A stretch of DNA of 9,339 bases from an uncultured Flavobacterium sp. GTDB taxonomy: Bacteria > Bacteroidota > Bacteroidia > Flavobacteriales > Flavobacteriaceae. The notes under the pieces were generated by a model, which saw nothing but the letters and a program-made list of their open reading frames with translations, did no database searches and was not told where the DNA came from. Made by a program: the position numbers and the translations under genes. How positions within the stretch are numbered: position 1 is the stretch's first letter; the number at the start of each line of letters is the position of its first letter. The stretch lies in NCBI RefSeq assembly GCF_946481155.1, contig NZ_CAMLMK010000102.1, forward strand, positions 1 to 9,339, read 5' to 3'. Shown here one piece after another: positions 1 to 7,142 of this stretch.

Positions 1-1296
1 TTAAAAAATAAGACCTGGGAACAGCGATACTCCAATGGTGTGGTTAAATTCCGTGAAACCTACAATAAAGGAGTTCAGGAAGGACTAACGCATAGTTATA
101 ACCGTGACGGATCATTAAATTATATTGCTAATTATGCTAACAATGCGATAAACGGCTCCTATGAAAGTTATGATTACGGCGTTAAGGAAGAAGAATTCTA
201 CATAAAGGACGGCGCTAAGAACGGGCCCTTCAAAAGTTATTATTCCGATGGATTACTTGCATCCGAAGGATATTATGTAAATGACCAATTAAATTACAAC
301 AAACAGGAATATTGGTTAAATGGAAAATTCAGCGACAAAAGCACCTTTATGGATGGCGAAATCGTAAAATTAGAAAGATTTAATCCTAATAGCGAATTGG
401 AAGGGACAATTGATTTCAAGAACCTAAACGGTAAACTGTCCATAAAACGTTCTAATGGCACCGTAACCGAAAACTATGAAATGATAAATGGCGAATACAA
501 TGGGAAGTATATTGAGAAAGACAAAGAAAACACGCCAATACTTGAAACAGAATTCATCAATGGGGCAAGACATAATAACTGCAAGTACTATGGCCCTTTA
601 GGGAAACTGATATTTGAAAAACCATATTATGCGGGTTTGCTTCACGGCCTAAGCAAATACTATGATTTAGCCGGGAATTTAATGATGACGGACGAATATG
701 TTTATGGAGAAGAATTTGGAAAGACAATACGCTACTTCCAAAATCAGGGAAAAATGTATGAATACAGCCAGCTTGATAATTTAATGGAAGGGGAACAAAC
801 CTATTACAACCTTAAGGGCGAACCATTATTGATTATCGGCTACCAGAACAATATTGCGAAGTATTATATTAAGAAAGATAAAGAAGGCAAATTAACCGAC
901 AAAACAGCGATTAAAAACGAAACGGCCGAAATGACTTCATATTATCCTAACGGAAAACTGGCCATCACCACAAATCTTAACAAAGGAAACACTGAAGGGA
1001 AATTTATCATCAATAATGATGAAGGAAAACCGGAAATGACTGCGGTTTACAAAAATAATTATGCGGACGGAGAACGTGTGCAATATCACGCAAACGGGAA
1101 AATATACAAGATTGAGCGTTTGAAGAATGGCAACTATGAAGGCCTTCAGGAATACTTTTCGGAAAATGGAAATCCGTTACTTTCTGCAATGTATAAAGAC
1201 AATAGACTGCACGGCGATGTCTTAATATACAAAGACAATAAACTGGCAGTAACTAAAAAATACAACACAAATGAATTGGTTGAAATCATTAAATAA
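1..1296 (+). CDS. MORN-variant (YwqK-like) repeat protein, 5' end missing
   Basis: The reading frame is open from base 1, so the true start lies upstream of the window. The GTG at 40 is only an internal codon. The visible 431 residues are built almost entirely of degenerate repeats of roughly 20-25 residues, with an N-G then Y-Y then G-K/G-x-L rhythm (for example YYPNGKLAITTNLNKGN and NGPFKSYYSDGLLASEGYY). This is the pattern of the MORN_2 / YwqK-type repeat, a short beta-hairpin repeat often found in secreted or surface Bacteroidota proteins. No catalytic motif is visible and the N-terminus, where a signal peptide would be, is not in the window. It is the first visible gene of an operon with two secreted transglutaminase-like proteins, and its 3' end overlaps the next gene by 26 nt. 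A structural or protein-binding role is inferred. YwqK-like proteins are sometimes labelled antitoxins, but nothing here supports a toxin partner. Confidence 0.85.
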   Translation, partial: LKNKTWEQRYSNGVVKFRETYNKGVQEGLTHSYNRDGSLNYIANYANNAINGSYESYDYGVKEEEFYIKDGAKNGPFKSYYSDGLLASEGYYVNDQLNYNKQEYWLNGKFSDKSTFMDGEIVKLERFNPNSELEGTIDFKNLNGKLSIKRSNGTVTENYEMINGEYNGKYIEKDKENTPILETEFINGARHNNCKYYGPLGKLIFEKPYYAGLLHGLSKYYDLAGNLMMTDEYVYGEEFGKTIRYFQNQGKMYEYSQLDNLMEGEQTYYNLKGEPLLIIGYQNNIAKYYIKKDKEGKLTDKTAIKNETAEMTSYYPNGKLAITTNLNKGNTEGKFIINNDEGKPEMTAVYKNNYADGERVQYHANGKIYKIERLKNGNYEGLQEYFSENGNPLLSAMYKDNRLHGDVLIYKDNKLAVTKKYNTNELVEIIK

Positions 1297-3202
1297 GATA
1301 GCAAAACTCTTACTGTGTCTTTGCTTTATACAAGCATACGGGCAAAACACGGTAAGCGAGTTAAAACTTAAATATCCGGATTATAACGAGCTTATTTTAA
1401 ATGATGTTCAGTCGTATAGAATATCCATCGAAAACAAAAAGCTCAAGATTATCCAGGATAATTTAACCGAAACCATGATCTTGTCGGATCTTGCTATTCA
1501 CAGCAACAAGGAGTCCTTTGTATATTCCGATCTGGTAAAACTTGTGGAATACGATGCCTACTCGATTATAAACGATAAAGGAAAAGAGAAGAAAATCAAG
1601 GTATCGCAAGCAAGTGAAAAATTCCATCAGGAAAGCAATATTTTTCATAGTGCCGTAAAAGAAAAGCAACTGACTTTTCCCAATCTTGAGACCGGAGCGA
1701 AAAAATTTCTGAATTACAAAACAGAATTCGTAGACCCGCACCTACTGCACAAATTTGTTTTTGGAAGCGGTCTGCCGATTGTAAACTCTTCCCTTGAGAT
1801 CATCAGCGATAAAGACATTACCATCGGCTATAAGATTTTCAACGACCCTGAAAATCAAATCCAATTTAGTAAAACAGAGAAAAAAGGAAAGTGGGTTTAC
1901 AAATGGTCCTTAAAAGACCTGAAGCCTTTAAAATCGGAGGATTATGCCCCGAATTTCTTATACTTTGTTCCTCATATTGATGTATATATTAAAGACTATA
2001 CTATTGATGACAAAAAAGTAGCTGTTTTAGACGATGTAAACCAATTATTCACTTATTACAAAGGTTTTGTATCCAATTTAAATGCTAAGGAAGATCCAGC
2101 TTTAAAAGCTCTTGTTGAGAAAATCACTGCCGATAAAACCAGTGAAACGGAAAAAGTGAAAAGCATCTATTACTGGGTAAAAGACAATATTAAATATGTT
2201 GCTTTTGAGCAGGGTTATGAAGGTTTCATTCCGAGGGAGGCCAAACTGGTCTTTGAAAGGAAGTTTGGTGACTGTAAAGACATGGCCAGTATCATTACAG
2301 CTATGGCAAAAATGGCTAAGATCGACAACGTTTATATTACCTGGATTGGCAGTCGGAATATCCCTTACACCTATTCTGATCTGGCAACACCCGCAGTAGA
2401 CGACCATATGATTGCAACCTACAAAAAAGGAAACGACTATATTTTTTTAGATGCCACCGATAAGGAAACCGAATTCGGAAGCCCATCCTCATTCATACAG
2501 GGAAAAGAAGCGTTAATTGACGAAAATGGTACTCTTAAAATTATACCGGTCCCTATAATGCCTTCCACCAGCAATGAAGTAAGGGAAAACATCCAGCTGA
2601 AAATTGACAGCGATATACTTTCCGGAAACGGGAAAATGACATTTTTCGGGTATAACAGAGGTCATTATCTGAGCCAGATTGGAGATGCTACCGATAAAAC
2701 AAGATTTGAAATGCTGAAAACGCTGGTTTTAAAAGGAAATAACAAATTCATTTTAAACCAATACGCTGAGACTAACATCAATGACAGGGACAAGCCTTAT
2801 GAGGTTACTTACGATTTCAAGCTTGAAAATTATGTCATTAAGATAGATGACGAGATTTTCATAAATCTAAATCTTGACAGGGCTTATGAAACCTTTATCC
2901 TTGAAGAAGACCGGAAATATAAAATAGAACTTGATTTCCTGCTTTTCAACAATTCGACTTACGAGCTGGAAATTCCGAAAAACTATGCGGTAAGTTATTT
3001 GCCTCCTAATACCAAATTCAATAATGATTTGATGGAGGTTGAGATCAATTATACTGCAAAAGAAAACAAGATCATTTTAACTACAAAAATCAAGATTAAA
3101 AAAATATTGTTTGATAAATCCGAAAAAGACACCTGGAACCAATCCATAAGAAGCCTTAAAAAAGCCTACAACGAATCCTTAATCCTTAAATTGAAAAAAT
3201 GA
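1271..3202 (+). CDS. Secreted DUF3857 transglutaminase-like protein with intact Cys-His-Asp triad
   Basis: A 643-residue protein. The N-terminus (about residues 1-25) is a signal peptide: basic start, leucine-rich core, then AYGQ, so export to the periplasm or cell surface is predicted. Residues about 45-210 fit a DUF3857 beta domain. Residues about 280-400 form a transglutaminase-like (papain-fold) core with Cys335 in GDCKDMAS, His379 in VDDHMIA and Asp394 in FLDATD, the expected catalytic triad. The remainder, to residue 643, looks like the C-terminal beta domain that usually follows (DUF3858-like). Family members may be cysteine peptidases or acyl transferases; the substrate is unknown. 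The ATG at 1271 is chosen because it yields the signal peptide and the next Met is residue 69. It overlaps the upstream gene by 26 nt in another frame, and its TGA overlaps the next ATG as ATGA, which suggests translational coupling. Domain assignment is confident; specific activity is not. Confidence 0.9.
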   Translation: MNWLKSLNKIAKLLLCLCFIQAYGQNTVSELKLKYPDYNELILNDVQSYRISIENKKLKIIQDNLTETMILSDLAIHSNKESFVYSDLVKLVEYDAYSIINDKGKEKKIKVSQASEKFHQESNIFHSAVKEKQLTFPNLETGAKKFLNYKTEFVDPHLLHKFVFGSGLPIVNSSLEIISDKDITIGYKIFNDPENQIQFSKTEKKGKWVYKWSLKDLKPLKSEDYAPNFLYFVPHIDVYIKDYTIDDKKVAVLDDVNQLFTYYKGFVSNLNAKEDPALKALVEKITADKTSETEKVKSIYYWVKDNIKYVAFEQGYEGFIPREAKLVFERKFGDCKDMASIITAMAKMAKIDNVYITWIGSRNIPYTYSDLATPAVDDHMIATYKKGNDYIFLDATDKETEFGSPSSFIQGKEALIDENGTLKIIPVPIMPSTSNEVRENIQLKIDSDILSGNGKMTFFGYNRGHYLSQIGDATDKTRFEMLKTLVLKGNNKFILNQYAETNINDRDKPYEVTYDFKLENYVIKIDDEIFINLNLDRAYETFILEEDRKYKIELDFLLFNNSTYELEIPKNYAVSYLPPNTKFNNDLMEVEINYTAKENKIILTTKIKIKKILFDKSEKDTWNQSIRSLKKAYNESLILKLKK

Positions 3203-5172
3203 AAAAACACCTAGTAAGAACAGTTCTTTCTGTTTTATTTTTCCTGTGCACTGCTGTAAATTACGGACAGGATTATGCTTTTAAAAATTACGATTGGGAC
3301 ACCAAAGCCAAAAGTGTTGAAATCCCTGAAAAATACAAAGACGTCAATGAGGTAATCCTTGAGAAAAATATAAAAATTGAATTACTTTCCGTAAAAGGAG
3401 AAGCAAAACAGTTTTATCTTTTCCATGAGAAAGTCCTGGTAAATACCGACGATGCAATAGAACGTAACAACAGGGTTTATCTTCCTCAATCCAGAAACAT
3501 GAGCCTGGTTAAAAATAAAGTTAGGGTTTTCCTTAAAAACGGCAAAGTCATCACTTTAGACAATAAGGATATTAAAGAAGAAGTTGACGAAGAGAAAAAA
3601 ATCAAGTATAATTATTTTGCCATAACGGGACTTGAAAAAGAGGCTGTAATTGAGAAGGTTTTCATTTTCGAAGAAGAGCCAAATCTTGACGGTACTACCA
3701 TCCGCGTGCAAGAAGAATATCCGGTTGCCAAATTTTCCCTAGAATTGATTTACCCCGAACATCTTGTCTTCAAGGCAAAATCTTATAACGGATTAGCGGA
3801 TGCGAAAGCCGATGAGGAGAAATATGAGAAAAGAACCGCGATAACTTTGAATGAAAATGATATTGTAGGTTTAGAAAAAAATGAAGAATATGCCAACCGT
3901 GATTCAGCACTGAAAATATTCCGTTATAAATTGGATGAAAACCTTGCCAACCGTTCAAAGAACTTATACAATTACAAGTCGTTTGCATCGAACTTTTTTG
4001 ACAGATTGCATCAGCCTTTAGAGAAAAAAGACATTAAAGCGATAGAGGAATTCTGCAAAACGATCAATAAATCAAATGATCAGCAGGAACTAATATGGAA
4101 CATTGAAGATAAAATCAAGAAAACGATAGCTTATAGTCAGTATTTTGAAAATAAGGCCACGCTTACCGAAATAATAAAAAGCAAGCAGGCAAGCCAGTAC
4201 GATATCTTAAAGTTTTATACTGCGATATTTGACCATTTCAAAATCGAAAATAATGTGGTACTGACTTCAGACAGAAATGGTGCTCCATTTGACAAAGAGT
4301 TCGAGAGTTATGAAAACTTGCATGATCTGTTATTCTATTTCCCGGGCATACAGAAATACATGACTCCTACGGAAATCGAATACAGAATTCCGCTTTTCCC
4401 TTCCCAATTAGGAAACAATAATGGATTGTTTATAAAATCCAAGGAATATGCGGGTGTTAAGATGGGCGTAAGCGAAGTAGAATTCATTAATCTTCCCGGA
4501 ACTGATCTGACCTCTGATACCATGGAAATCACTATCGATTTATCAAAAGATATCGAAAACCCGATTGTCAGCTCGAAATTTTCTTATGGCGGTTATTCTG
4601 CAATGAACTTCCAGCCTATCAAGGATTTTGTTTCGAATGATGAATATAAAACTATTTTCAATTCTGTTATTGAGAGTTATACCAATCAGAAAGAAACCAA
4701 AAACTTTAAAACATCCAATGAAGGAACTGCCTTTATCGGTAAAAAACCTTTCTTATTGGAATTCAGCTACACCGGTAATGAGTTGATTCAGAAAGCCGGA
4801 AACAACTATCTGCTGTCAATGGGTCAGGTGATCGGCAAACAGATGGAACTTTATCAGCAAAACAAAAGGGTTTTACCAATTGAAATTGACTATCCTCACG
4901 CTTATACAAGAAAGATTAGAATTATCTTACCTAAAAACGCGGAGACTAAAAACCTGGAGAAAATCAACATGGATAATGCTTTGGTTTTAAACAATAAAAC
5001 AGAAGCCCAGTTTAAGAGTTCCTACTCGAAAAAAGACAATGAAATCCTTATCGAGAATATCGAATTTTATAATATCGTCAATTATCCTCTGGAAAAATTT
5101 GAAGAGTATAAAACCGTAATCAATGCCGCGGCAGATTTCAATAAAATTGTTTTGATAATCAACCAGATATAA
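3199..5172 (+). CDS. Secreted DUF3857/transglutaminase-like paralogue, probably catalytically inactive
   Basis: A 657-residue protein with a clear signal peptide (MKKHLVRTVLSVLFFLCTAV, then NYGQ). Its layout parallels the upstream protein: an N-terminal DUF3857-like beta region (about 50-200), a transglutaminase-like segment (about 285-395), then a C-terminal beta region ending in a similar tail (FEEYKTVINAAADFNKIVL here, WNQSIRSLKKAYNESLILKL upstream). By eye, the segment holding the upstream Cys335 aligns with KQASQYDILKFYTAIFDHFK, which puts Tyr334 where the nucleophile should be. His375 (ENLHDLLFY) is kept, while the LDAT aspartate position reads MTPT (Thr389). This points to a degenerate, non-catalytic fold acting as partner, inhibitor or binding module. 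The start overlaps the previous stop by 4 nt, and a hairpin terminator follows 4 nt after the stop, so this is the operon's last gene. Paralogy is well supported by layout; inactivity rests on an alignment made by eye. Confidence 0.85.
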   Translation: MKKHLVRTVLSVLFFLCTAVNYGQDYAFKNYDWDTKAKSVEIPEKYKDVNEVILEKNIKIELLSVKGEAKQFYLFHEKVLVNTDDAIERNNRVYLPQSRNMSLVKNKVRVFLKNGKVITLDNKDIKEEVDEEKKIKYNYFAITGLEKEAVIEKVFIFEEEPNLDGTTIRVQEEYPVAKFSLELIYPEHLVFKAKSYNGLADAKADEEKYEKRTAITLNENDIVGLEKNEEYANRDSALKIFRYKLDENLANRSKNLYNYKSFASNFFDRLHQPLEKKDIKAIEEFCKTINKSNDQQELIWNIEDKIKKTIAYSQYFENKATLTEIIKSKQASQYDILKFYTAIFDHFKIENNVVLTSDRNGAPFDKEFESYENLHDLLFYFPGIQKYMTPTEIEYRIPLFPSQLGNNNGLFIKSKEYAGVKMGVSEVEFINLPGTDLTSDTMEITIDLSKDIENPIVSSKFSYGGYSAMNFQPIKDFVSNDEYKTIFNSVIESYTNQKETKNFKTSNEGTAFIGKKPFLLEFSYTGNELIQKAGNNYLLSMGQVIGKQMELYQQNKRVLPIEIDYPHAYTRKIRIILPKNAETKNLEKINMDNALVLNNKTEAQFKSSYSKKDNEILIENIEFYNIVNYPLEKFEEYKTVINAAADFNKIVLIINQI

Positions 5173-5175
5173 CAC

Positions 5176-5203
5176 AAAAGGCTGCCCTCGGGTAGCCTTT
5201 TTT
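5176..5203. terminator. Bidirectional intrinsic terminator shared by convergent genes
   Basis: The stem AAAAGGCTGCC pairs with GGTAGCCTTTT around the loop CTCG (5187-5190), with one G-T wobble. A run of six T (5198-5203) serves the plus-strand operon. The A-run on the left arm gives a T-run on the minus strand. The glycosyltransferase stop codon (5202-5204) sits on the right arm, so both convergent transcription units end here. Confidence 0.85.
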
Positions 5204-6443
5204 ATTTAACTTTATTTTTCTCTTCAATCCATTTTGACATATAATGCGTACTTTGAAGGGTATGATGCTGTAGCATTGCGCCGATAAAATTATTTTGTCG
5301 CTGAATTTCAAGATTTGATTTTATGAATGTAATTCTTTCATTTAGTTCCTGAAGAAAATCTGAGGAAGAAAAACGGTTTTCAATGATTTTAAAGCCGTTT
5401 TGTTGTGCCGTTTCCCACGTTAATTTATCCGAATACAAGGCAACGGCCCTTTCAATAAATTTGTCGTTTTCATCTTCAATAAAGCCATTCCACGGTAAAT
5501 TGCCGTGCATTGCTTCTGCTCCGATGGAAGTCGTAACCGACGGTGTTCCATAAAGCATCGATTCGAGTAATTTCCCTTTGATTCCCGCACCAAAGCGGAT
5601 TGGTGCTAAAAGTACTTTCGCATTTTCAATGACTTTTTCGGCATTTTCAGCACGTCCTTTTATGAAAAAACGCTCTTTGGGATTGTCCAGCTGAAAGACC
5701 TTTTGCGAAGGATAAGCTCCATAAATCAGCAGATTTGCTTTTGGCAGCTTTTGACTTAAAACCGGCCAGATTTCATTTTTCAACACCTGAACACAATTCC
5801 AATTAGGTTCATGAAGAAAATTCCCTATGAAGACAAAATCGTTTCGCTCCTCAAAAGGCAGTCGGGTACCAAATTGGCTTACTGCATTTTTATCTGCTAT
5901 AATCGGAAGATAAAACAGTAAACTCTTGTCGACTTTAAAAAAAGTCTGCAGCAGTTCCATTTCAAACTCAGAAATCATCAGTGTCAGATCACTTCGGAAA
6001 ATACTCGCGATTTCTCGTTTTGCGACATCGGAAAGCAGCATTTTTTCCGAAAAGGCAATTTTATTTTTATACGCAGCTTTTCGGGCATCACGCAGGCAAT
6101 GCAAATCTTCGGTATCCAAAATCCGAATCGCGTCCGGACAGCATTTCGAGACCCTCCACCCGAACTGTTCCTCCACCATAAAACGGTCAAAAAGAACAAT
6201 ATTTGGTAGTAAATCGGTAATAAGTTCATCAAAACTGGAGCTGTTCATCATTACGAATTGCGACTGAACACCAATTTCCGATAAATCAAAAGCAAATTCA
6301 GAACCGACAGAAGTACTGCAATAAGTAATGTCATAGCCCTTCGACTGAAAAAAAGAAATGAGTTGCAACATTCGGCTTCCTGCGGCGGAAGATTTAGGTT
6401 CCACCCAAACCGAACTTATAATCAGTAGTTTTTGGTTCTGCAT
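5202..6443 (-). CDS. Glycosyltransferase, GT-B fold, GT4-like (group 1)
   Basis: A 413-residue protein from the ATG at 6443. The N-terminal half starts with a Rossmann-like strand (KLLIISSVWVEP) followed by SSAAGSRMLQLISFF, typical of the acceptor-side domain of GT-B enzymes. The C-terminal half has FVFIGNFLHEPNWN (about residues 203-216) and a nucleotide-sugar-binding stretch GAGIKGKLLESMLYGTPSVT (about 285-304), as in family 4 retaining glycosyltransferases. There is no signal peptide or membrane helix, so it should act in the cytoplasm or at the inner face of the membrane. Donor and acceptor cannot be read from the sequence. The frame extends upstream to a TTG at 6500, but the ATG is preferred: the protein begins naturally there and a promoter-like sequence sits just before it. 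It is a single-gene unit with no polysaccharide genes beside it. The final 30 or so residues lie beyond the GT core and are unassigned. Confidence 0.88.
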   Translation of the reverse strand: MQNQKLLIISSVWVEPKSSAAGSRMLQLISFFQSKGYDITYCSTSVGSEFAFDLSEIGVQSQFVMMNSSSFDELITDLLPNIVLFDRFMVEEQFGWRVSKCCPDAIRILDTEDLHCLRDARKAAYKNKIAFSEKMLLSDVAKREIASIFRSDLTLMISEFEMELLQTFFKVDKSLLFYLPIIADKNAVSQFGTRLPFEERNDFVFIGNFLHEPNWNCVQVLKNEIWPVLSQKLPKANLLIYGAYPSQKVFQLDNPKERFFIKGRAENAEKVIENAKVLLAPIRFGAGIKGKLLESMLYGTPSVTTSIGAEAMHGNLPWNGFIEDENDKFIERAVALYSDKLTWETAQQNGFKIIENRFSSSDFLQELNERITFIKSNLEIQRQNNFIGAMLQHHTLQSTHYMSKWIEEKNKVK

Positions 6444-6446
6444 GCT

Positions 6447-6479
6447 CAAAAATACTTCTCTTCGAGGTATAAATCCAAA
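6447..6479 (-). promoter_or_regulatory. Predicted promoter of the glycosyltransferase gene
   Basis: Read on the minus strand, TTTG (6479-6476), a 21-bp spacer and TATTTTTG (6454-6447) match the Bacteroidota promoter pattern with -33 and -7 boxes. If the G of the -7 box lies at about -4, the start site falls at or next to the A of the ATG at 6443. This would give an mRNA with almost no leader. This is a prediction from consensus only. Confidence 0.45.
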
Positions 6480-6487
6480 AAAGAGCT

Positions 6488-6495
6488 TAATTTTG
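6488..6495 (+). promoter_or_regulatory. Predicted -7 box of miaE
   Basis: TAATTTTG is an exact match to the Bacteroidota -7 consensus TAnnTTTG and lies 16 bp before the miaE ATG. It would give a leader of about 13 nt. No TTG is seen at the -33 position, so the upstream half is not supported. It lies between the divergent start codons and is shifted from the glycosyltransferase promoter, so the two polymerase sites would overlap sterically. Confidence 0.4.
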
Positions 6496-6511
6496 TGCAA
6501 ATTAGTATCAA

Positions 6512-7093
6512 ATGTTAGGTTTAAAATTAGCTACCGATCCGCGTTGGGTGAACATTGTAGAATCCAATATCGAAGAAATACTGACTGATCATGCCTGGTG
6601 TGAGCAAAAAGCCGCATCCAATGCGATTTACATCATTGTAAATAATTCTGAAAATGAGGAATTGGTTACCCAAATCACCCGCATCGCACGTGAGGAATTG
6701 GAACATTTTCAGATGGTTCACGAAATCATTAAGGAACGCGGACTCACTTTAGGCCGTGAGCGCAAAGACAGTTATGTGAGCGAACTTTTCAAATTTTCAA
6801 GGAAAGACGGCAGCAGAAACGATTCTTTGATTGAACGCCTGCTTTTTGCCGCTATGATAGAGGCCCGAAGCTGTGAGCGATTCCGGGTGCTTTCGCAAAA
6901 TATCAAAGACGAGAAATTAGCAAAATTCTATCATGATTTGATGGTGAGCGAAGCCGGTCATTACACCACTTTCTTAAAATTAGCCAAGCAATACTCTGAA
7001 AGAATTGATGTTGACAAACGTTGGAAAGAATGGTTGGAGTATGAAGCCAGCATCATTACTAATTATGGAAAACAGGAAACCATACACGGATAA
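6512..7093 (+). CDS. miaE: tRNA-(ms2io6A) hydroxylase MiaE
   Basis: A 193-residue ferritin-like di-iron protein, close to the usual MiaE length. The iron ligands are visible in the expected two E...ExxH pairs: Glu31 (HAWCEQKAAS), Glu62 and His65 (EELEHF), Glu117 (IEARSCERF), and Glu147 and His150 (SEAGHYTTF). MiaE uses oxygen to hydroxylate the isopentenyl group of ms2i6A at position 37 of tRNAs reading codons that start with U, next to the anticodon. It acts late, after the MiaA and MiaB steps, whose genes are not in this window. It is cytoplasmic, with no signal peptide. It is divergent from the glycosyltransferase gene across 68 bp and convergent with the DUF6600 gene, so it is probably transcribed alone. 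The ATG at 6512 gives a normal family N-terminus (MLGLKLATDPRWV). Confidence 0.93.
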   Translation: MLGLKLATDPRWVNIVESNIEEILTDHAWCEQKAASNAIYIIVNNSENEELVTQITRIAREELEHFQMVHEIIKERGLTLGRERKDSYVSELFKFSRKDGSRNDSLIERLLFAAMIEARSCERFRVLSQNIKDEKLAKFYHDLMVSEAGHYTTFLKLAKQYSERIDVDKRWKEWLEYEASIITNYGKQETIHG

Positions 7094-7098
7094 AAAGT

Positions 7099-7130
7099 AA
7101 AGCCAATTCATTACGAATTGGCTTTTTTTT
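7099..7130. terminator. Bidirectional intrinsic terminator after miaE
   Basis: A perfect 11-bp stem, AAAGCCAATTC with GAATTGGCTTT, encloses the loop ATTAC (7110-7114) and is followed by a run of eight T ending at 7130. It begins 5 nt after the miaE stop. On the opposite strand the stem is followed by a broken T-rich tract (complement of 7094-7098), so it can also end the convergent DUF6600 gene, whose stop is at 7143-7145. Confidence 0.9.
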
Positions 7131-7142
7131 ATTAATTAGCAA

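Noticed and set aside
1..1296. Antitoxin role for the YwqK-like repeat protein
   Set aside because: The label comes from automatic naming of the family; no toxin-like gene is adjacent and the operon partners are secreted transglutaminase-like proteins.
1463..1741. Minus-strand open frame of 92 codons inside the transglutaminase gene
   Set aside because: It lies fully antisense to a well-supported gene and its translation shows no recognisable domain.
2102..2407. Minus-strand open frame of 101 codons over the catalytic region
   Set aside because: It is the antisense of the conserved GDCKDMA region; the Cys-rich look is a mirror of the coding strand.
5926..6267. Plus-strand open frame inside the glycosyltransferase gene
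   Set aside because: It is antisense to the GT-B coding frame, with no family resemblance and no promoter.
6444..6500. N-terminal extension of the glycosyltransferase from a TTG at 6500
   Set aside because: The added 19 residues resemble no GT start, a TTG start is less likely than the ATG, and the predicted promoter lies within this stretch.
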